From Salinarimonas sp. (lineage in GTDB: Bacteria > Pseudomonadota > Alphaproteobacteria > Rhizobiales > Beijerinckiaceae): 64,000 nt of DNA. The stretch spans positions 4,630,444 to 4,694,443 of the forward strand of contig NZ_CP157794.1 in the NCBI RefSeq assembly GCF_040111675.1, read 5' to 3'. How positions within the stretch are numbered: the stretch's first letter is position 1; the number at the start of each line of letters is the position of its first letter. This document shows positions 8,091-16,166 of this stretch, in pieces. The translations under genes were made by a program, and so were the position numbers. Below the pieces are notes generated by a model. It made no database searches. It saw nothing but the letters and a program-made list of their open reading frames with translations, and had not been told where the DNA came from.

Positions 8091-9140
8091 TCAGCCCTCG
8101 TCCCCGCCCGGAAACAGCCCGAACTGGCTCGCGCCCGGATCGCGCGTCGGCTCCGGCATGCCGAGATGCCGGAAGGCGTGGGGCGTGAGCAGGCGCCCGC
8201 GCGGGGTGCGCTGCACGAAGCCCTTCTGGATCAGGTAGGGCTCGATGATCTCCTCGATCGCGTCGCGCGGCTCCGAGAGCGCGGCGGCGATGGTCTCGAT
8301 GCCCACCGGCCCGCCGCCGAAATTGGTGGCGACCATGGTCAGGTACTTGCGGTCCATCACGTCGAGCCCCACGGGATCGACGTCGAGGAGGCCGAGCGCC
8401 TTGTCGGCGAGGCCGCGGCCGACGGTCTCGACGCCCTCCACCACGGCGAAATCGCGCACCCGCCGCAGCAGCCGCCCGGCGATGCGCGGCGTGCCGCGCG
8501 CACGCTTGGCGATCTCGTTGGCGCCCTCGTCCGACATGCCGAGCCCCATTACGCGCGCGCCGCGCTTGACGATGAGCTCGAGCTCGCCGACCTCGTAGAA
8601 CTCGAGCCGCACGGGGATGCCGAACCGGTCCCGCAGCGGCGTGGTGAGCAGACCCGCGCGCGTCGTCGCGCCCACCAGCGTGAAGCGGGGCAGCTCGATC
8701 TTCACCGAGCGCGCCGCCGGCCCCTCGCCGATGATCAGGTCGAGCTGGAAGTCCTCCATCGCCGGATAGAGAATTTCCTCCACCGCCGGGTTGAGCCGAT
8801 GGATCTCGTCGATGAAGAGCACGTCGCGCTCCTCGAGGTTCGTCAGCTGCGCGGCGAGATCGCCCGCCTTGGCGATGACCGGGCCCGAGGTCGAGCGGAA
8901 GTTCACGCCGAGCTCGCGCGCGATGATCTGCGCGAGCGTCGTCTTGCCGAGCCCCGGCGGGCCGACGAACAGCACGTGGTCGAGGGCGTCGCCCCGCGCC
9001 TTCGCCGCCTCGATGAAGACCTGGAGATTGGCGCGCGCGGCCCGCTGTCCGGTGAAGTCGGCGAGCGAGAGCGGGCGCAGGGACGCATCGACGTCGTCCT
9101 CGCGCTTCACGGGGGAGACCAGGCGATCAGCTTCGCTCAC
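8091..9140 (-). CDS. ruvB: Holliday junction branch-migration helicase RuvB
   Basis: The 349-aa AAA+ motor drives Holliday junction migration with RuvA. Visible motifs: Walker A GPPGLGKTT at about 60-68, Walker B LFIDEIHRL, sensor-1 LVGATTRAGLL, arginine-finger region PLRDRFGI and a C-terminal winged helix with TPRGRLLTPHA. The usual upstream partners ruvC and ruvA are not next to it; a 308-bp spacer and a small secreted-protein gene lie there instead. ybgC follows at once. Confidence 0.97.
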   Translation of the reverse strand: MSEADRLVSPVKREDDVDASLRPLSLADFTGQRAARANLQVFIEAAKARGDALDHVLFVGPPGLGKTTLAQIIARELGVNFRSTSGPVIAKAGDLAAQLTNLEERDVLFIDEIHRLNPAVEEILYPAMEDFQLDLIIGEGPAARSVKIELPRFTLVGATTRAGLLTTPLRDRFGIPVRLEFYEVGELELIVKRGARVMGLGMSDEGANEIAKRARGTPRIAGRLLRRVRDFAVVEGVETVGRGLADKALGLLDVDPVGLDVMDRKYLTMVATNFGGGPVGIETIAAALSEPRDAIEEIIEPYLIQKGFVQRTPRGRLLTPHAFRHLGMPEPTRDPGASQFGLFPGGDEG

Positions 9141-9448
9141 GGGCGCTCTCTCTCGTTACCTGCCGCCTCGCCTTTTACAGCCTCGCGCCGCGCGAGCCAG
9201 CCCCAAAGGGCCGCGACGAGAGCCTTCGCGCTCTTCACAAAAGAAAAAATCCGGGCGTCGCGCCCGAGCGGCTCTACGGCCAAGCCCCTGCGAGCACGGC
9301 GGTTTCTGCCTATCCCCTAGGGAGAGGGCGACCTTTCGGGGCCATGTGAGGAACGGATTCTCGGAACACGAATCCCGTCCCGTCGTTGGTGGAGCATTCC
9401 GGCGTCGCGCTTCGCCGTGGCGCAACGAGATCCGAATGGAGGATATCC
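9141..9448. other. Spacer upstream of ruvB and of the secreted repeat-protein gene
   Basis: No gene is seen. The region must hold the promoters of ruvB (minus) and of the small secreted protein (plus). It also carries a minus-strand terminator-like hairpin at 9237-9266, annotated separately, and a short CCCTAGGGAGAGGG stretch near 9315 that resembles the repeats at 7423 and 7536. Confidence 0.5.
9237..9266 (-). terminator. Intrinsic-terminator-like hairpin in the ruvB leader
   Basis: Read on the minus strand, CGGGCG-CGA-CGCCCG is followed by GATTTTTTCTTTTG, a short GC stem and a T tract. It lies about 97 bp before the ruvB start in the direction of ruvB transcription. No coding gene precedes it on this strand, so it would end either a small RNA or a truncated ruvB leader. 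Confidence 0.5.
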
Positions 9449-9868
9449 ATGAAGTACATCCTGATGACCACCGCCGCCGCCCTCTTCTTCGCCGCTCCCG
9501 CGAGCGCCCAGCAGGCCGCTCCCGATCCGGTCGTCGATTCGGCTCCGGCCGTGCCGCAGACCGCGATCGGCGTGCAGGAGCGCCGCCGCCTCATGACCTC
9601 GGACGATGCGACGGCCGCGCCCTCGGGCATGCTGATCGGCGAGGAGACCAGCTCCTGGTACGTGGACTGCACCGATCCGGGCGTGGTCTGCGAAAACTAC
9701 GAGGGCCTCGCCACCGGTACGGTCGGCACGATGGGCGCCCCCGATCCGGTCGTCGATGCGGCCCCGGCCTCGCCGGACACCGCCGTCGGCGTGCAGGAGC
9801 GTCGCCGTCTCCTGACCGATGACGACGCCACCGCGGCGCCGTCCGGTCAGCTGATCGAGCGTCAGTAA
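9449..9868 (+). CDS. Small secreted protein with two internal repeats, unknown function
   Basis: The 139-aa product has a signal peptide (1-20, MKYILMTTAAALFFAAPASA). The start is set by GGAGG just upstream and by the signal peptide. The mature protein contains two similar units of about 40 residues: PDPVVDSAPAVPQTAIGVQE with RRRLMTSDDATAAPSGMLI, and PDPVVDAAPASPDTAVGVQE with RRRLLTDDDATAAPSGQLI. A linker with two Cys (YVDCTDPGVVCENYEG) separates them. I do not recognise a family. It looks like a periplasmic or surface protein that arose by internal duplication. A strong terminator follows at 9902. Confidence 0.78.
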   Translation: MKYILMTTAAALFFAAPASAQQAAPDPVVDSAPAVPQTAIGVQERRRLMTSDDATAAPSGMLIGEETSSWYVDCTDPGVVCENYEGLATGTVGTMGAPDPVVDAAPASPDTAVGVQERRRLLTDDDATAAPSGQLIERQ

Positions 9869-9901
9869 GCCAACCGAACGCCTCTGGCGTGACGGTACGG
9901 G

Positions 9902-9932
9902 AAAGCCCCGGCGGGAGCCGGGGCTTTTTCTT
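9902..9932 (+). terminator. Rho-independent terminator of the secreted repeat-protein gene
   Basis: AGCCCCGGC-GGGA-GCCGGGGCT is followed by TTTTCTT: a 9-bp GC-rich stem with a T tract, 33 bp after the stop codon. Confidence 0.9.
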
Positions 9933-9967
9933 GTGCGCTCGACATCGGTCGGGCGCGGCCTGGCGCA

Positions 9968-10001
9968 CAAAAAAGAAGCCCCGGCGTGAGCCGGGGCTTC
10001 C
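9968..10001 (-). terminator. Rho-independent terminator of the porin gene
   Basis: On the minus strand GAAGCCCCGGC-TCAC-GCCGGGGCTTC is followed by a run of six T. It lies 21 bp past the porin stop and faces the terminator at 9902-9932. The two stems share the same GCCCCGGC core. Confidence 0.9.
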
Positions 10002-10021
10002 CGTGAACCGTGCAGGACGGA

Positions 10022-11314
10022 TCAGAAGTCGCGCTGGATGCGCAGACGGCCGGCCCAGGTGGAGCCGTCGTTGTTGACCACCGTGGCCGGGAGGACCAGG
10101 TTGCCGTTGTTGTAGGCGCGGACGGGGTTGTCCGGGTCGATCGAGGTGTAGACCACGTCGGCCGAGAACGTCAGGCCGGAAACCGGGCGCCAGTTCAGGC
10201 GGGTACCGGCCTGCCACCAGGTGTAGTCGACGGCGGTGCCGCGTACGACCACGCCGGGAGCAGCCACGAAGCCGGCGGCCGTGGTGGGAACGTCCACCTC
10301 GCCGTAGGCGCCCTGGATGTCCTGCCAGATGGTGGGCGTCCAGAAGTGGCGGAACGCGGCCGCGATCGACCAGGCCTCGGTCGTGACGAGCGAGGTGCCC
10401 GCGGCATTGAGGTAGGCGTCGTTCAGGCCGAGGTTGAACTCGGCAACCGCGCTCGGAGCGTCGGCGTAGGACACCGCGCCGTCCGCGTAGACCGCCTGCA
10501 GCCACAGAGCGTCGCCGGCCGCGATCATCGGCAGGCGGATGTTGACGCCCGCGCCGACGGCCCAGCCGAGCTCGTCGTCGACAGCCACGCCGGGCTGGTT
10601 GTGGCGAACCTGATGCAGCGCACCCATCACCTGGGCGGAGCCCCAGGCCTGAGCGACGTTCAGGTTGGCGACGAGACCCGGCAGCTCCTGCCCGCCCTCG
10701 AGGTTGTCGAGGCCAGCGGCCGTCGAGGCGCGGATGCCGTTACGACGGGCGAAAGCGTCCTCGATCGAGATCGTGGCCGAGAAGCCCGAGCCGAACGTCG
10801 CGGTGTAGGCGAGAACCTCGGTCGACGGATCCGACAGGCCGTTCGAGCCCGACATCAGGTTGCCGCCGAAGAACGAGAAGAACGACGTGATGCGACCGGC
10901 AGTCAGCCCAGCGAACTGGATGAAGGCCTGATCGAGCACGGCGTCCGTGGCATCGTTCGTGCTGTTGGCGTTGATGCGGATGAACGAGCGCAGCGTGCCG
11001 AACTCGGTCGCCGTGCGGGCGTCGAACGCGATCGAGCCGCGCGCGAAGAAGTCGATGTCGTTCTGCTCACGCTCGACGGTGTAGTCGTTGTTCTCCGAGA
11101 AGCGATACTCGGCGCGGACGTAGCCCGAGATCTGCAGGCACGTCTCGGTGCCCGGGATCACGAAGAAGCCCGTGCCACCGATCGGGGCGTTCGGGCAGGT
11201 GCGGACGTACTCGACCGGCGCCGCGGCGCGGACCGGAAGATCGGCAGCTTGAGCCCCGGTGACCGCGACCAGACCCGCGGCAGACCCGAGGAGAAGGCTC
11301 TTGGCGAGCTTCAT
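10022..11314 (-). CDS. Outer-membrane porin, Porin_2 family
   Basis: The 430-aa alphaproteobacterial porin has a signal peptide (1-23, MKLAKSLLLGSAAGLVAVTG AQA) and a mature start ADLPVRAAAPVEYVRTC. The CPNAPIGGTGFFVIPGTETC segment with two Cys and the first strand ISGYVRAEYRF are typical of the family. The last strand ends in Phe (RLRIQRDF), the outer-membrane sorting signal. It forms a trimeric channel for small solutes. A close copy without the signal peptide lies at 13848-15146. About 930 bp of upstream DNA has no gene and probably holds regulation. Confidence 0.95.
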   Translation of the reverse strand: MKLAKSLLLGSAAGLVAVTGAQAADLPVRAAAPVEYVRTCPNAPIGGTGFFVIPGTETCLQISGYVRAEYRFSENNDYTVEREQNDIDFFARGSIAFDARTATEFGTLRSFIRINANSTNDATDAVLDQAFIQFAGLTAGRITSFFSFFGGNLMSGSNGLSDPSTEVLAYTATFGSGFSATISIEDAFARRNGIRASTAAGLDNLEGGQELPGLVANLNVAQAWGSAQVMGALHQVRHNQPGVAVDDELGWAVGAGVNIRLPMIAAGDALWLQAVYADGAVSYADAPSAVAEFNLGLNDAYLNAAGTSLVTTEAWSIAAAFRHFWTPTIWQDIQGAYGEVDVPTTAAGFVAAPGVVVRGTAVDYTWWQAGTRLNWRPVSGLTFSADVVYTSIDPDNPVRAYNNGNLVLPATVVNNDGSTWAGRLRIQRDF

Positions 11315-12248
11315 TGATGACCTCCAAAGTTTCGAGACCCTGGGGGGCCGGGTGTTTCGCCACGAGAACTCGTCGAGACTCGAAAGCTGTCCCTTTTCCC
11401 CTGTGACCCGCCGCCGGTGCCGAAGCGCCGCCAGCGGGCTGCGACAGAGGACCCCCCGTCGCGAGAGAAGGTTTGCCGCGCCCCCCGCCGCCGATCAAGC
11501 GCGATTGCGCCGCCGAGCCCCTCGGCGGGGCTGTTCGGATCGCGGTGTTGCACAAAGGCCACGAGAATGGCGGGGTAAGGCCCGGAAATCGCCCGATCCG
11601 GCCACCCACCGCGCGCCGGAGCGCCCGCTCCACGGCCGTGAGCCCATGTTTCGGGGAGGCGGACGGCGCGAGTCGCCGCGCCGTCCGCGGGTCGCGCCTC
11701 GCACCTGGTGCTCGCGCGCGTGTCCGCGTGTGTGCGCACACGCGAGCACGGGGGCGCGCGCACGGTCGACGGAAGACCGGTTCCGACCCGGGCCGGCGCG
11801 CGTGCGCGGGCCCGCCGGAGCCTCGCAGAGCGATTCGCGGACGCCGGCCCGTGTCTTCGCGCCGCGACCACGCTGATTCGCGGCCTGGGCGCGGCAGTTC
11901 GGACACCTGCGCGCGGCCCGTTTTCGAATGAGCCGCAAATGAGGCGCGGCCCGATGCGGCGGGGCCTTTGCTGCTGAACGGTTCCGTAAGCTTGTCGGCG
12001 CTCGGAACAACTTTCCCGGCCAGGGCGCATATCGGTGTCCGTCGGGCTTCGGCCGTGGTGGTCTGCAAAATTTTGCGCATTACATCGATTTTTATTCGGC
12101 AAGCACTTGCCGTCGAGATCAAATTCACGTACCTGAAAGACCTGACGTCATGAACGACGCACGAGCGGATCGGTGAGGTGGTCTTCCACACGGCGCCACG
12201 GCAGGTCCGTTCGTACGGATCCCCTGTCACCAGATTAGGACCGGCTCA
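11315..12248. other. 934-bp intergenic region between porin and mucR
   Basis: No gene is supported; open frames on both strands are GC-driven. It holds the divergent promoters of the porin and mucR. The mucR-proximal part (about 12060-12130) is AT-rich with runs such as AAAATTTTG and ATTTTTATT, the kind of DNA MucR/Ros proteins bind, so autoregulation is plausible. A nested inverted repeat lies at 11708-11749. Confidence 0.6.
11708..11749. repeat. Nested GC/alternating purine-pyrimidine inverted repeat
   Basis: The outer arms GTGCTCGCG (11708) and CGCGAGCAC (11741) are exact inverted copies. The inner arms CGCGTGTG and CACACGCG flank TGCG. Most of the element alternates purine and pyrimidine, a composition that favours cruciform or Z-form DNA. 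No T tract follows, so it is not an ordinary terminator. Confidence 0.6.
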
Positions 12249-12713
12249 ATGAGCGAACAGACTCAACCCAACAATTACATCGAGCTCGCGGCGGAAATCG
12301 TCTCGGCCTACGTGAGCAACAATTCTCTGCCCACGTCCGAGCTTCCGGGCCTCATCGACGCGGTGCACGCATCGCTGACGAAGGTGGCGACCGGCGCGAC
12401 CGAGCAGCCGGCCGAGGCTCCTGTCCCGGCGGTGCCGATCAAGAAGTCGATTACGCCGGACTACATCATCTGCCTGGAAGACGGGAAGAAGTTCAAGTCG
12501 CTCAAGCGCCACCTGCGCACGAAGTACGACATGACTCCCGACCAGTACCGCGCCAAGTGGGGCCTGCCCCCGGACTACCCCATGGTCGCGCCGAACTACG
12601 CGAGCGCCCGCTCCGAGCTCGCCAAGGCCATGGGTCTCGGCGCCCAGCGCCGCAAGGCGGAGCCCGAGGCCGCAGCTCCGGCCCGCGGCCGCGGGCGCAA
12701 GAAGGTCGCCTGA
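12249..12713 (+). CDS. mucR: MucR/Ros family transcriptional regulator
   Basis: The 154-aa regulator is of the Ros/MucR group, global repressors of exopolysaccharide, motility and cell-cycle genes in alphaproteobacteria. The DNA-binding part is at about 80-125: TPDYIICLEDGKKFKSLKRH followed by LRTKYDMTPDQYRAKWGLP. Of the zinc ligands, the first Cys and one His remain; the second Cys position is Asp and the last His position is Lys. This matches zinc-poor MucR variants known in the group. The C-terminus is Arg/Lys/Ala-rich. It is monocistronic, with its own terminator. Confidence 0.92.
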   Translation: MSEQTQPNNYIELAAEIVSAYVSNNSLPTSELPGLIDAVHASLTKVATGATEQPAEAPVPAVPIKKSITPDYIICLEDGKKFKSLKRHLRTKYDMTPDQYRAKWGLPPDYPMVAPNYASARSELAKAMGLGAQRRKAEPEAAAPARGRGRKKVA

Positions 12714-12745
12714 TCGGGCGCATCGCCCGAATCGATCGAGACGGG

Positions 12746-12772
12746 AAGGCCGCCTTCGGGCGGCCTTTTTTC
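12746..12772 (+). terminator. Rho-independent terminator of mucR
   Basis: AAGGCCGCC-TTCG-GGCGGCC is followed by TTTTTTC: a stable UUCG-capped stem and T tract 33 bp after the mucR stop. Confidence 0.92.
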
Positions 12773-12803
12773 GTGAGCCGCGCGCTCTCGGCCCGCCCTC
12801 GCC

Positions 12804-13691
12804 TCAGATCCCGCGCCGCGCCTTGGCCGCCTGCAGCGTGTTGGCGAGCAGGCAGGCGATGGTCATCGGCCCGACGCCGCCCGGCACCGGCGTGATCGCC
12901 CCGGCCACCGCGCACGCCTCCGCGAAGGCGACGTCGCCGACGAGGCGGGTCTTCTTCGCCGCCGGGTCGTGCTCCGCGGCCGGGTTCGGCACGCGGTTGA
13001 TGCCGACGTCGATCACGACGGCGCCCGGCTTGATCCAGTCCCCGCGCACCATCTCGGGCCGGCCCACCGCCGCCACCAGCACGTCCGCGCGGCGGCACAC
13101 GTCCGGCAGGTCGCGGGTGCGCGAATGGGCGATCGTCACGGTGCAGGAGCGGGCGAGCAGCAGCTGCGCCATCGGCTTGCCGACGATGTTCGAACGCCCG
13201 ATCACCACCGCCTCGAGCCCCGAGAGATCGGGCCGGACGGTGTCGATCAGCATCATCGCGCCCAGCGGCGTGCAGGGAACGAGGCCGGGCATGCCGGTCG
13301 CGAGCCGCCCCGCGTTCACCGGGTGGAAGCCGTCGACGTCCTTGTCCGGCGCGATCGCCTCGATCACCGTCTGCGCGTCGATCTGCGCCGGCAGCGGCAG
13401 CTGCACCAGGATGCCGTCGACATCGTCGTCGGCGTTCAACGTCGCGACGAGGGCGAGGAGGTCCGCCTGCGTCGTGTCGGCGGGGAGCCTGTGCTCGAAG
13501 GAGCGCATCCCCGCCTCCACCGTCTGCGCCGCCTTGTTGCGCACGTAGACACGGCTCGCCGGATCCTCGCCCACCAGCACCACGGCGAGGCCCGGATGCA
13601 CGCCGCGCGCGGCGAGCGCCCGCGTCTCCTCGGCGACGCGCGCCCGCAGGGCGGCGGCGATGGCCTTGCCGTCGATCGGTGTTGCGGACAT
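12804..13691 (-). CDS. folD: Bifunctional methylenetetrahydrofolate dehydrogenase/cyclohydrolase FolD
   Basis: The 295-aa FolD interconverts 5,10-methylene-, 5,10-methenyl- and 10-formyl-tetrahydrofolate for one-carbon metabolism. Diagnostic motifs: YVRNK with the catalytic Lys near residue 53, DGILVQLPLP, GLVPCTPLGAMMLID, the NADP loop VVIGRSNIVGKPMAQLL and C-terminal PVPGGVGPMTIACLLANT. The start MSATPIDGKAIAAALR at 13691 fits the family; the much longer frame upstream is the antisense of the porin copy. It lies convergent to mucR and diverges from the porin copy. Confidence 0.96.
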   Translation of the reverse strand: MSATPIDGKAIAAALRARVAEETRALAARGVHPGLAVVLVGEDPASRVYVRNKAAQTVEAGMRSFEHRLPADTTQADLLALVATLNADDDVDGILVQLPLPAQIDAQTVIEAIAPDKDVDGFHPVNAGRLATGMPGLVPCTPLGAMMLIDTVRPDLSGLEAVVIGRSNIVGKPMAQLLLARSCTVTIAHSRTRDLPDVCRRADVLVAAVGRPEMVRGDWIKPGAVVIDVGINRVPNPAAEHDPAAKKTRLVGDVAFAEACAVAGAITPVPGGVGPMTIACLLANTLQAAKARRGI

Positions 13692-13847
13692 GGGGCGCCC
13701 TCCTCGGCGGCCGTCGCGGGCGGGCGCGCCCGCATCCGGCTCGCCGCCCCCAATGACCTCTCTCCCGCCCGGTTTCAACCCTCGCCGGCGCAGCATGGCC
13801 CCGCGGCCTCGGCATGGCCCCGAACGTCGCCCGGAAAGTTCGCCCCG

Positions 13848-15146
13848 ATGACTGCCGATCTTCCGGTCCGCGCCGCGGCGCCGGTCGAGTACGTCCGCAC
13901 CTGCCCGAACGCGCCGATCGGCGGCACGGGCTTCTTCGTCATCCCGGGCACCGAGACGTGCCTGCAGATCTCCGGCTACGTGCGCGTCGACTATCGCTTC
14001 GCGGAGCAGAACGACCGTGAGATCGACCGTCGTGAGGACGATGTCGAGTTCTTCGCGCGCGGCTCGATCGCGTTCGACGCCCGCACGGCGACCGAGTTCG
14101 GCACGCTGCGCTCGTTCATCCGCATCAACGCCGACAGCTCGCTGACTCGCGGCGCCGCCGGCTGGGAGGCCTCCGATGCGGCCGCCAATGATCGCACGTG
14201 GACTGCTTCGTCGCAGGGCCAGGGTGCGGCTCTCGACCAGGCGTTCATCCAGTTCGCTGGCCTGACTGCCGGCCGCATCACGTCGTTCTTCTCCTTCTGG
14301 GGCGGCGGCATGATGACGGCGAACAACGGCGTGTCCGATCCGTCGACCGAGGTTCTCGCCTACACCGCGACGTTCGGTTCCGGCTTCTCTGCCACCATCT
14401 CGGTCGAGAACGGCCTCACCCGTCGTGAAGGCATCGGCAACAATACGGCTCTGTTCGCCCAGCCGGCCGTTCCGCTCGGCTACGGTGGTCAGGAGCTGCC
14501 GGATCTCGTCGCCAACCTGAACGTCGCCCAGGCGTGGGGCTCGGCTCAGGTCATGGCCGCCCTGCATCAGGTTCGTCACAACCAAGCCGTTGCCGTCGAC
14601 GACGAGATGGGCTGGGCGGTCGGTGCGGGCATCAACATCCGCCTGCCGATGATCGCGGCCGGTGACGCCCTCTGGCTGCAGGCCACCTACGCCGACGGCG
14701 CGATCGACTACGTGGACCCGCCGACGACGGTCTCCGAGTTCGGTGTCCGCGCCTTCGACGCCAACCTCAACACGGTCGGTGCGGTCACCGATCTCGACAC
14801 GACCGAGGCGTGGTCGATCGTTGCCGGCTTCCGTCACTTCTGGACCCCGACTCTGTGGTCGGACTTCCAGGGTGGCTACGGCGAGGTCGACAGCAAGCTC
14901 ACTCCGGTTCTCGCGGCGCCCGTCGCGAACAATGCGTCGGTTGACTACACCTGGTGGCAGCTCGGCACCCGTCTGAACTGGCGCCCCGTGTCCGGCCTGA
15001 CCTTTGCGGCCGACGTGGTGTACACCCAGATCGATACCGATCTCGCGGTGCAGATCAACGGCTACAACGCTGCGACGGCTCCGAACCTCATCGACGACGA
15101 GGGTTCCCGCTGGGCCGGCCGTCTGCGCATCCAGCGCGACTTCTGA
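13848..15146 (+). CDS. Porin paralogue lacking a signal peptide (silent copy or pseudogene candidate)
   Basis: The 432-aa product closely matches the porin at 10022-11314 from ADLPVRAAAPVEYVRTC to the terminal RLRIQRDF, with divergence in the loops. DNA similarity starts abruptly at CTGCCGATCTTCCGGT, just at the signal-peptide cleavage point. Upstream there is only a bare ATG-ACT (Met-Thr) and unrelated sequence, with no hydrophobic leader in any frame and no clear ribosome site. As written, the protein cannot be exported. The barrel is otherwise intact over 430 codons, so selection or gene conversion may be maintaining it. A terminator follows. Confidence 0.85.
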   Translation: MTADLPVRAAAPVEYVRTCPNAPIGGTGFFVIPGTETCLQISGYVRVDYRFAEQNDREIDRREDDVEFFARGSIAFDARTATEFGTLRSFIRINADSSLTRGAAGWEASDAAANDRTWTASSQGQGAALDQAFIQFAGLTAGRITSFFSFWGGGMMTANNGVSDPSTEVLAYTATFGSGFSATISVENGLTRREGIGNNTALFAQPAVPLGYGGQELPDLVANLNVAQAWGSAQVMAALHQVRHNQAVAVDDEMGWAVGAGINIRLPMIAAGDALWLQATYADGAIDYVDPPTTVSEFGVRAFDANLNTVGAVTDLDTTEAWSIVAGFRHFWTPTLWSDFQGGYGEVDSKLTPVLAAPVANNASVDYTWWQLGTRLNWRPVSGLTFAADVVYTQIDTDLAVQINGYNAATAPNLIDDEGSRWAGRLRIQRDF

Positions 15147-15168
15147 TCCGCGTCGTCGGATCGCTCTC

Positions 15169-15205
15169 GAGCCCCGGCGTTCGCGCCGGGGCTCTTCCCG
15201 TTTTC
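15169..15205 (+). terminator. Terminator after the porin copy
   Basis: GAGCCCCGGCG-TTCG-CGCCGGGGCTC is an 11-bp stem followed by TTCCCGTTTTC. It resembles the terminator of the first porin in its GCCCCGGC core. Confidence 0.85.
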
Positions 15206-15272
15206 GTGGCTGGGCTCGTAAAGGACGAAGCAGGACGCGGTCCTGGCCGATCACCAGAACCGAGACCGGCGA

Positions 15273-16166
15273 TCACCCCCGCCGCGTCTCCACCTTCCGC
15301 ATCTCCTCGTGGAGATCGTCCGTGCGCAGGTGGCCGTAGCGGGCGCTCATCTGCAGGGTGCGGTGGCCGAGCACGCGGCTGAGCTTGTAGAGGTCGCCGC
15401 CGGACTGGACCCACCACGATGCGAAGGTGTGGCGCAGGTCGTGGAAGCGGAAGTCGACGATCGCGGCGCGGTCGCAGGCGGCGCGGAATCCTTTCTTGTT
15501 GCACAGGATTCGCGTCCCGTCCGGCTTGCAGAAGAGGAACCGCGACGGCGGACGCCCGGGCCTCGCAATCAGGTCCGAGATCGTCGCGATCGCGACGTCG
15601 GAGAGCGGGACCCGCCGCGGCGAGTTGGTCTTGGTTTCCTGCAAGTGGATCTCGCGCCGGCGCAGATCGATCGCGTCGATCGTCAGGCCGAGCAGCTCCT
15701 CCTTGCGCATGCCGGTCTCCACCGCGAGCACGATCTGCGGCTTGAGCGTCTCGGACGCCGCGGCGTAGAGCCGATCGAATTCCCGCCGCGTCAGGAAGCG
15801 GGTGCGGGGCGGCGATTCCTTCAGGAATTTCTTGCTCAACGCCGTGATCGGGTTGGCGTCGATCCATCCCCAAGAGATCGCCATCGAGAACACCGTACCG
15901 AGGAAGGCGATGTCGCGGCGGATCGTCGTATCCGTGACGCCCTTGTCCTTCCGGATCGAGACGAAGCGAGCGAGGATCGAGCGATCGACTTCGTCAAGAT
16001 GCAGGCGCGGGAATGTCGTGGTCCAGTTCTTGGCGTTCGAGCGGTACGTTCGCCGAGTGCCTTTCTTGACGGTCGCCTCACGGAAGAATCGATCAATCGT
16101 CTCGACGAGGGTGTAACGGCGCGCTTTGCTGACACGTGGCGCAGATTTGAATCTCCGTTTTTGCAA
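15273..16166 (-). CDS. Tyrosine recombinase / phage-type integrase
   Basis: The 297-aa site-specific recombinase has an N-terminal core-binding domain (about 18-105) and a C-terminal catalytic domain. The full catalytic set is visible: Arg154 (GMRKEELLG), Lys179 (ETKT), His242 and Arg245 (FHDLRHTFASW), His268 (LGHRT) and Tyr277 (SARYGHL). It should be active. No other phage or conjugation gene lies beside it. A gene-free, AT-richer stretch follows its start, and tRNA-Ala lies 1.4 kb away, so this may be the remnant of an integrated element. Confidence 0.93.
   Translation of the reverse strand: MQKRRFKSAPRVSKARRYTLVETIDRFFREATVKKGTRRTYRSNAKNWTTTFPRLHLDEVDRSILARFVSIRKDKGVTDTTIRRDIAFLGTVFSMAISWGWIDANPITALSKKFLKESPPRTRFLTRREFDRLYAAASETLKPQIVLAVETGMRKEELLGLTIDAIDLRRREIHLQETKTNSPRRVPLSDVAIATISDLIARPGRPPSRFLFCKPDGTRILCNKKGFRAACDRAAIVDFRFHDLRHTFASWWVQSGGDLYKLSRVLGHRTLQMSARYGHLRTDDLHEEMRKVETRRG

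Noticed and set aside
11311..12102. 263-codon minus-strand frame upstream of the porin
   Set aside because: Arg/Pro-rich composition without domains or a plausible start; it spans inverted repeats and looks like non-coding GC-rich DNA.
12969..15146. 725-codon plus-strand frame starting inside folD
   Set aside because: The first 290 codons are folD antisense; only the part from 13848 matches a porin, so the start was moved there.
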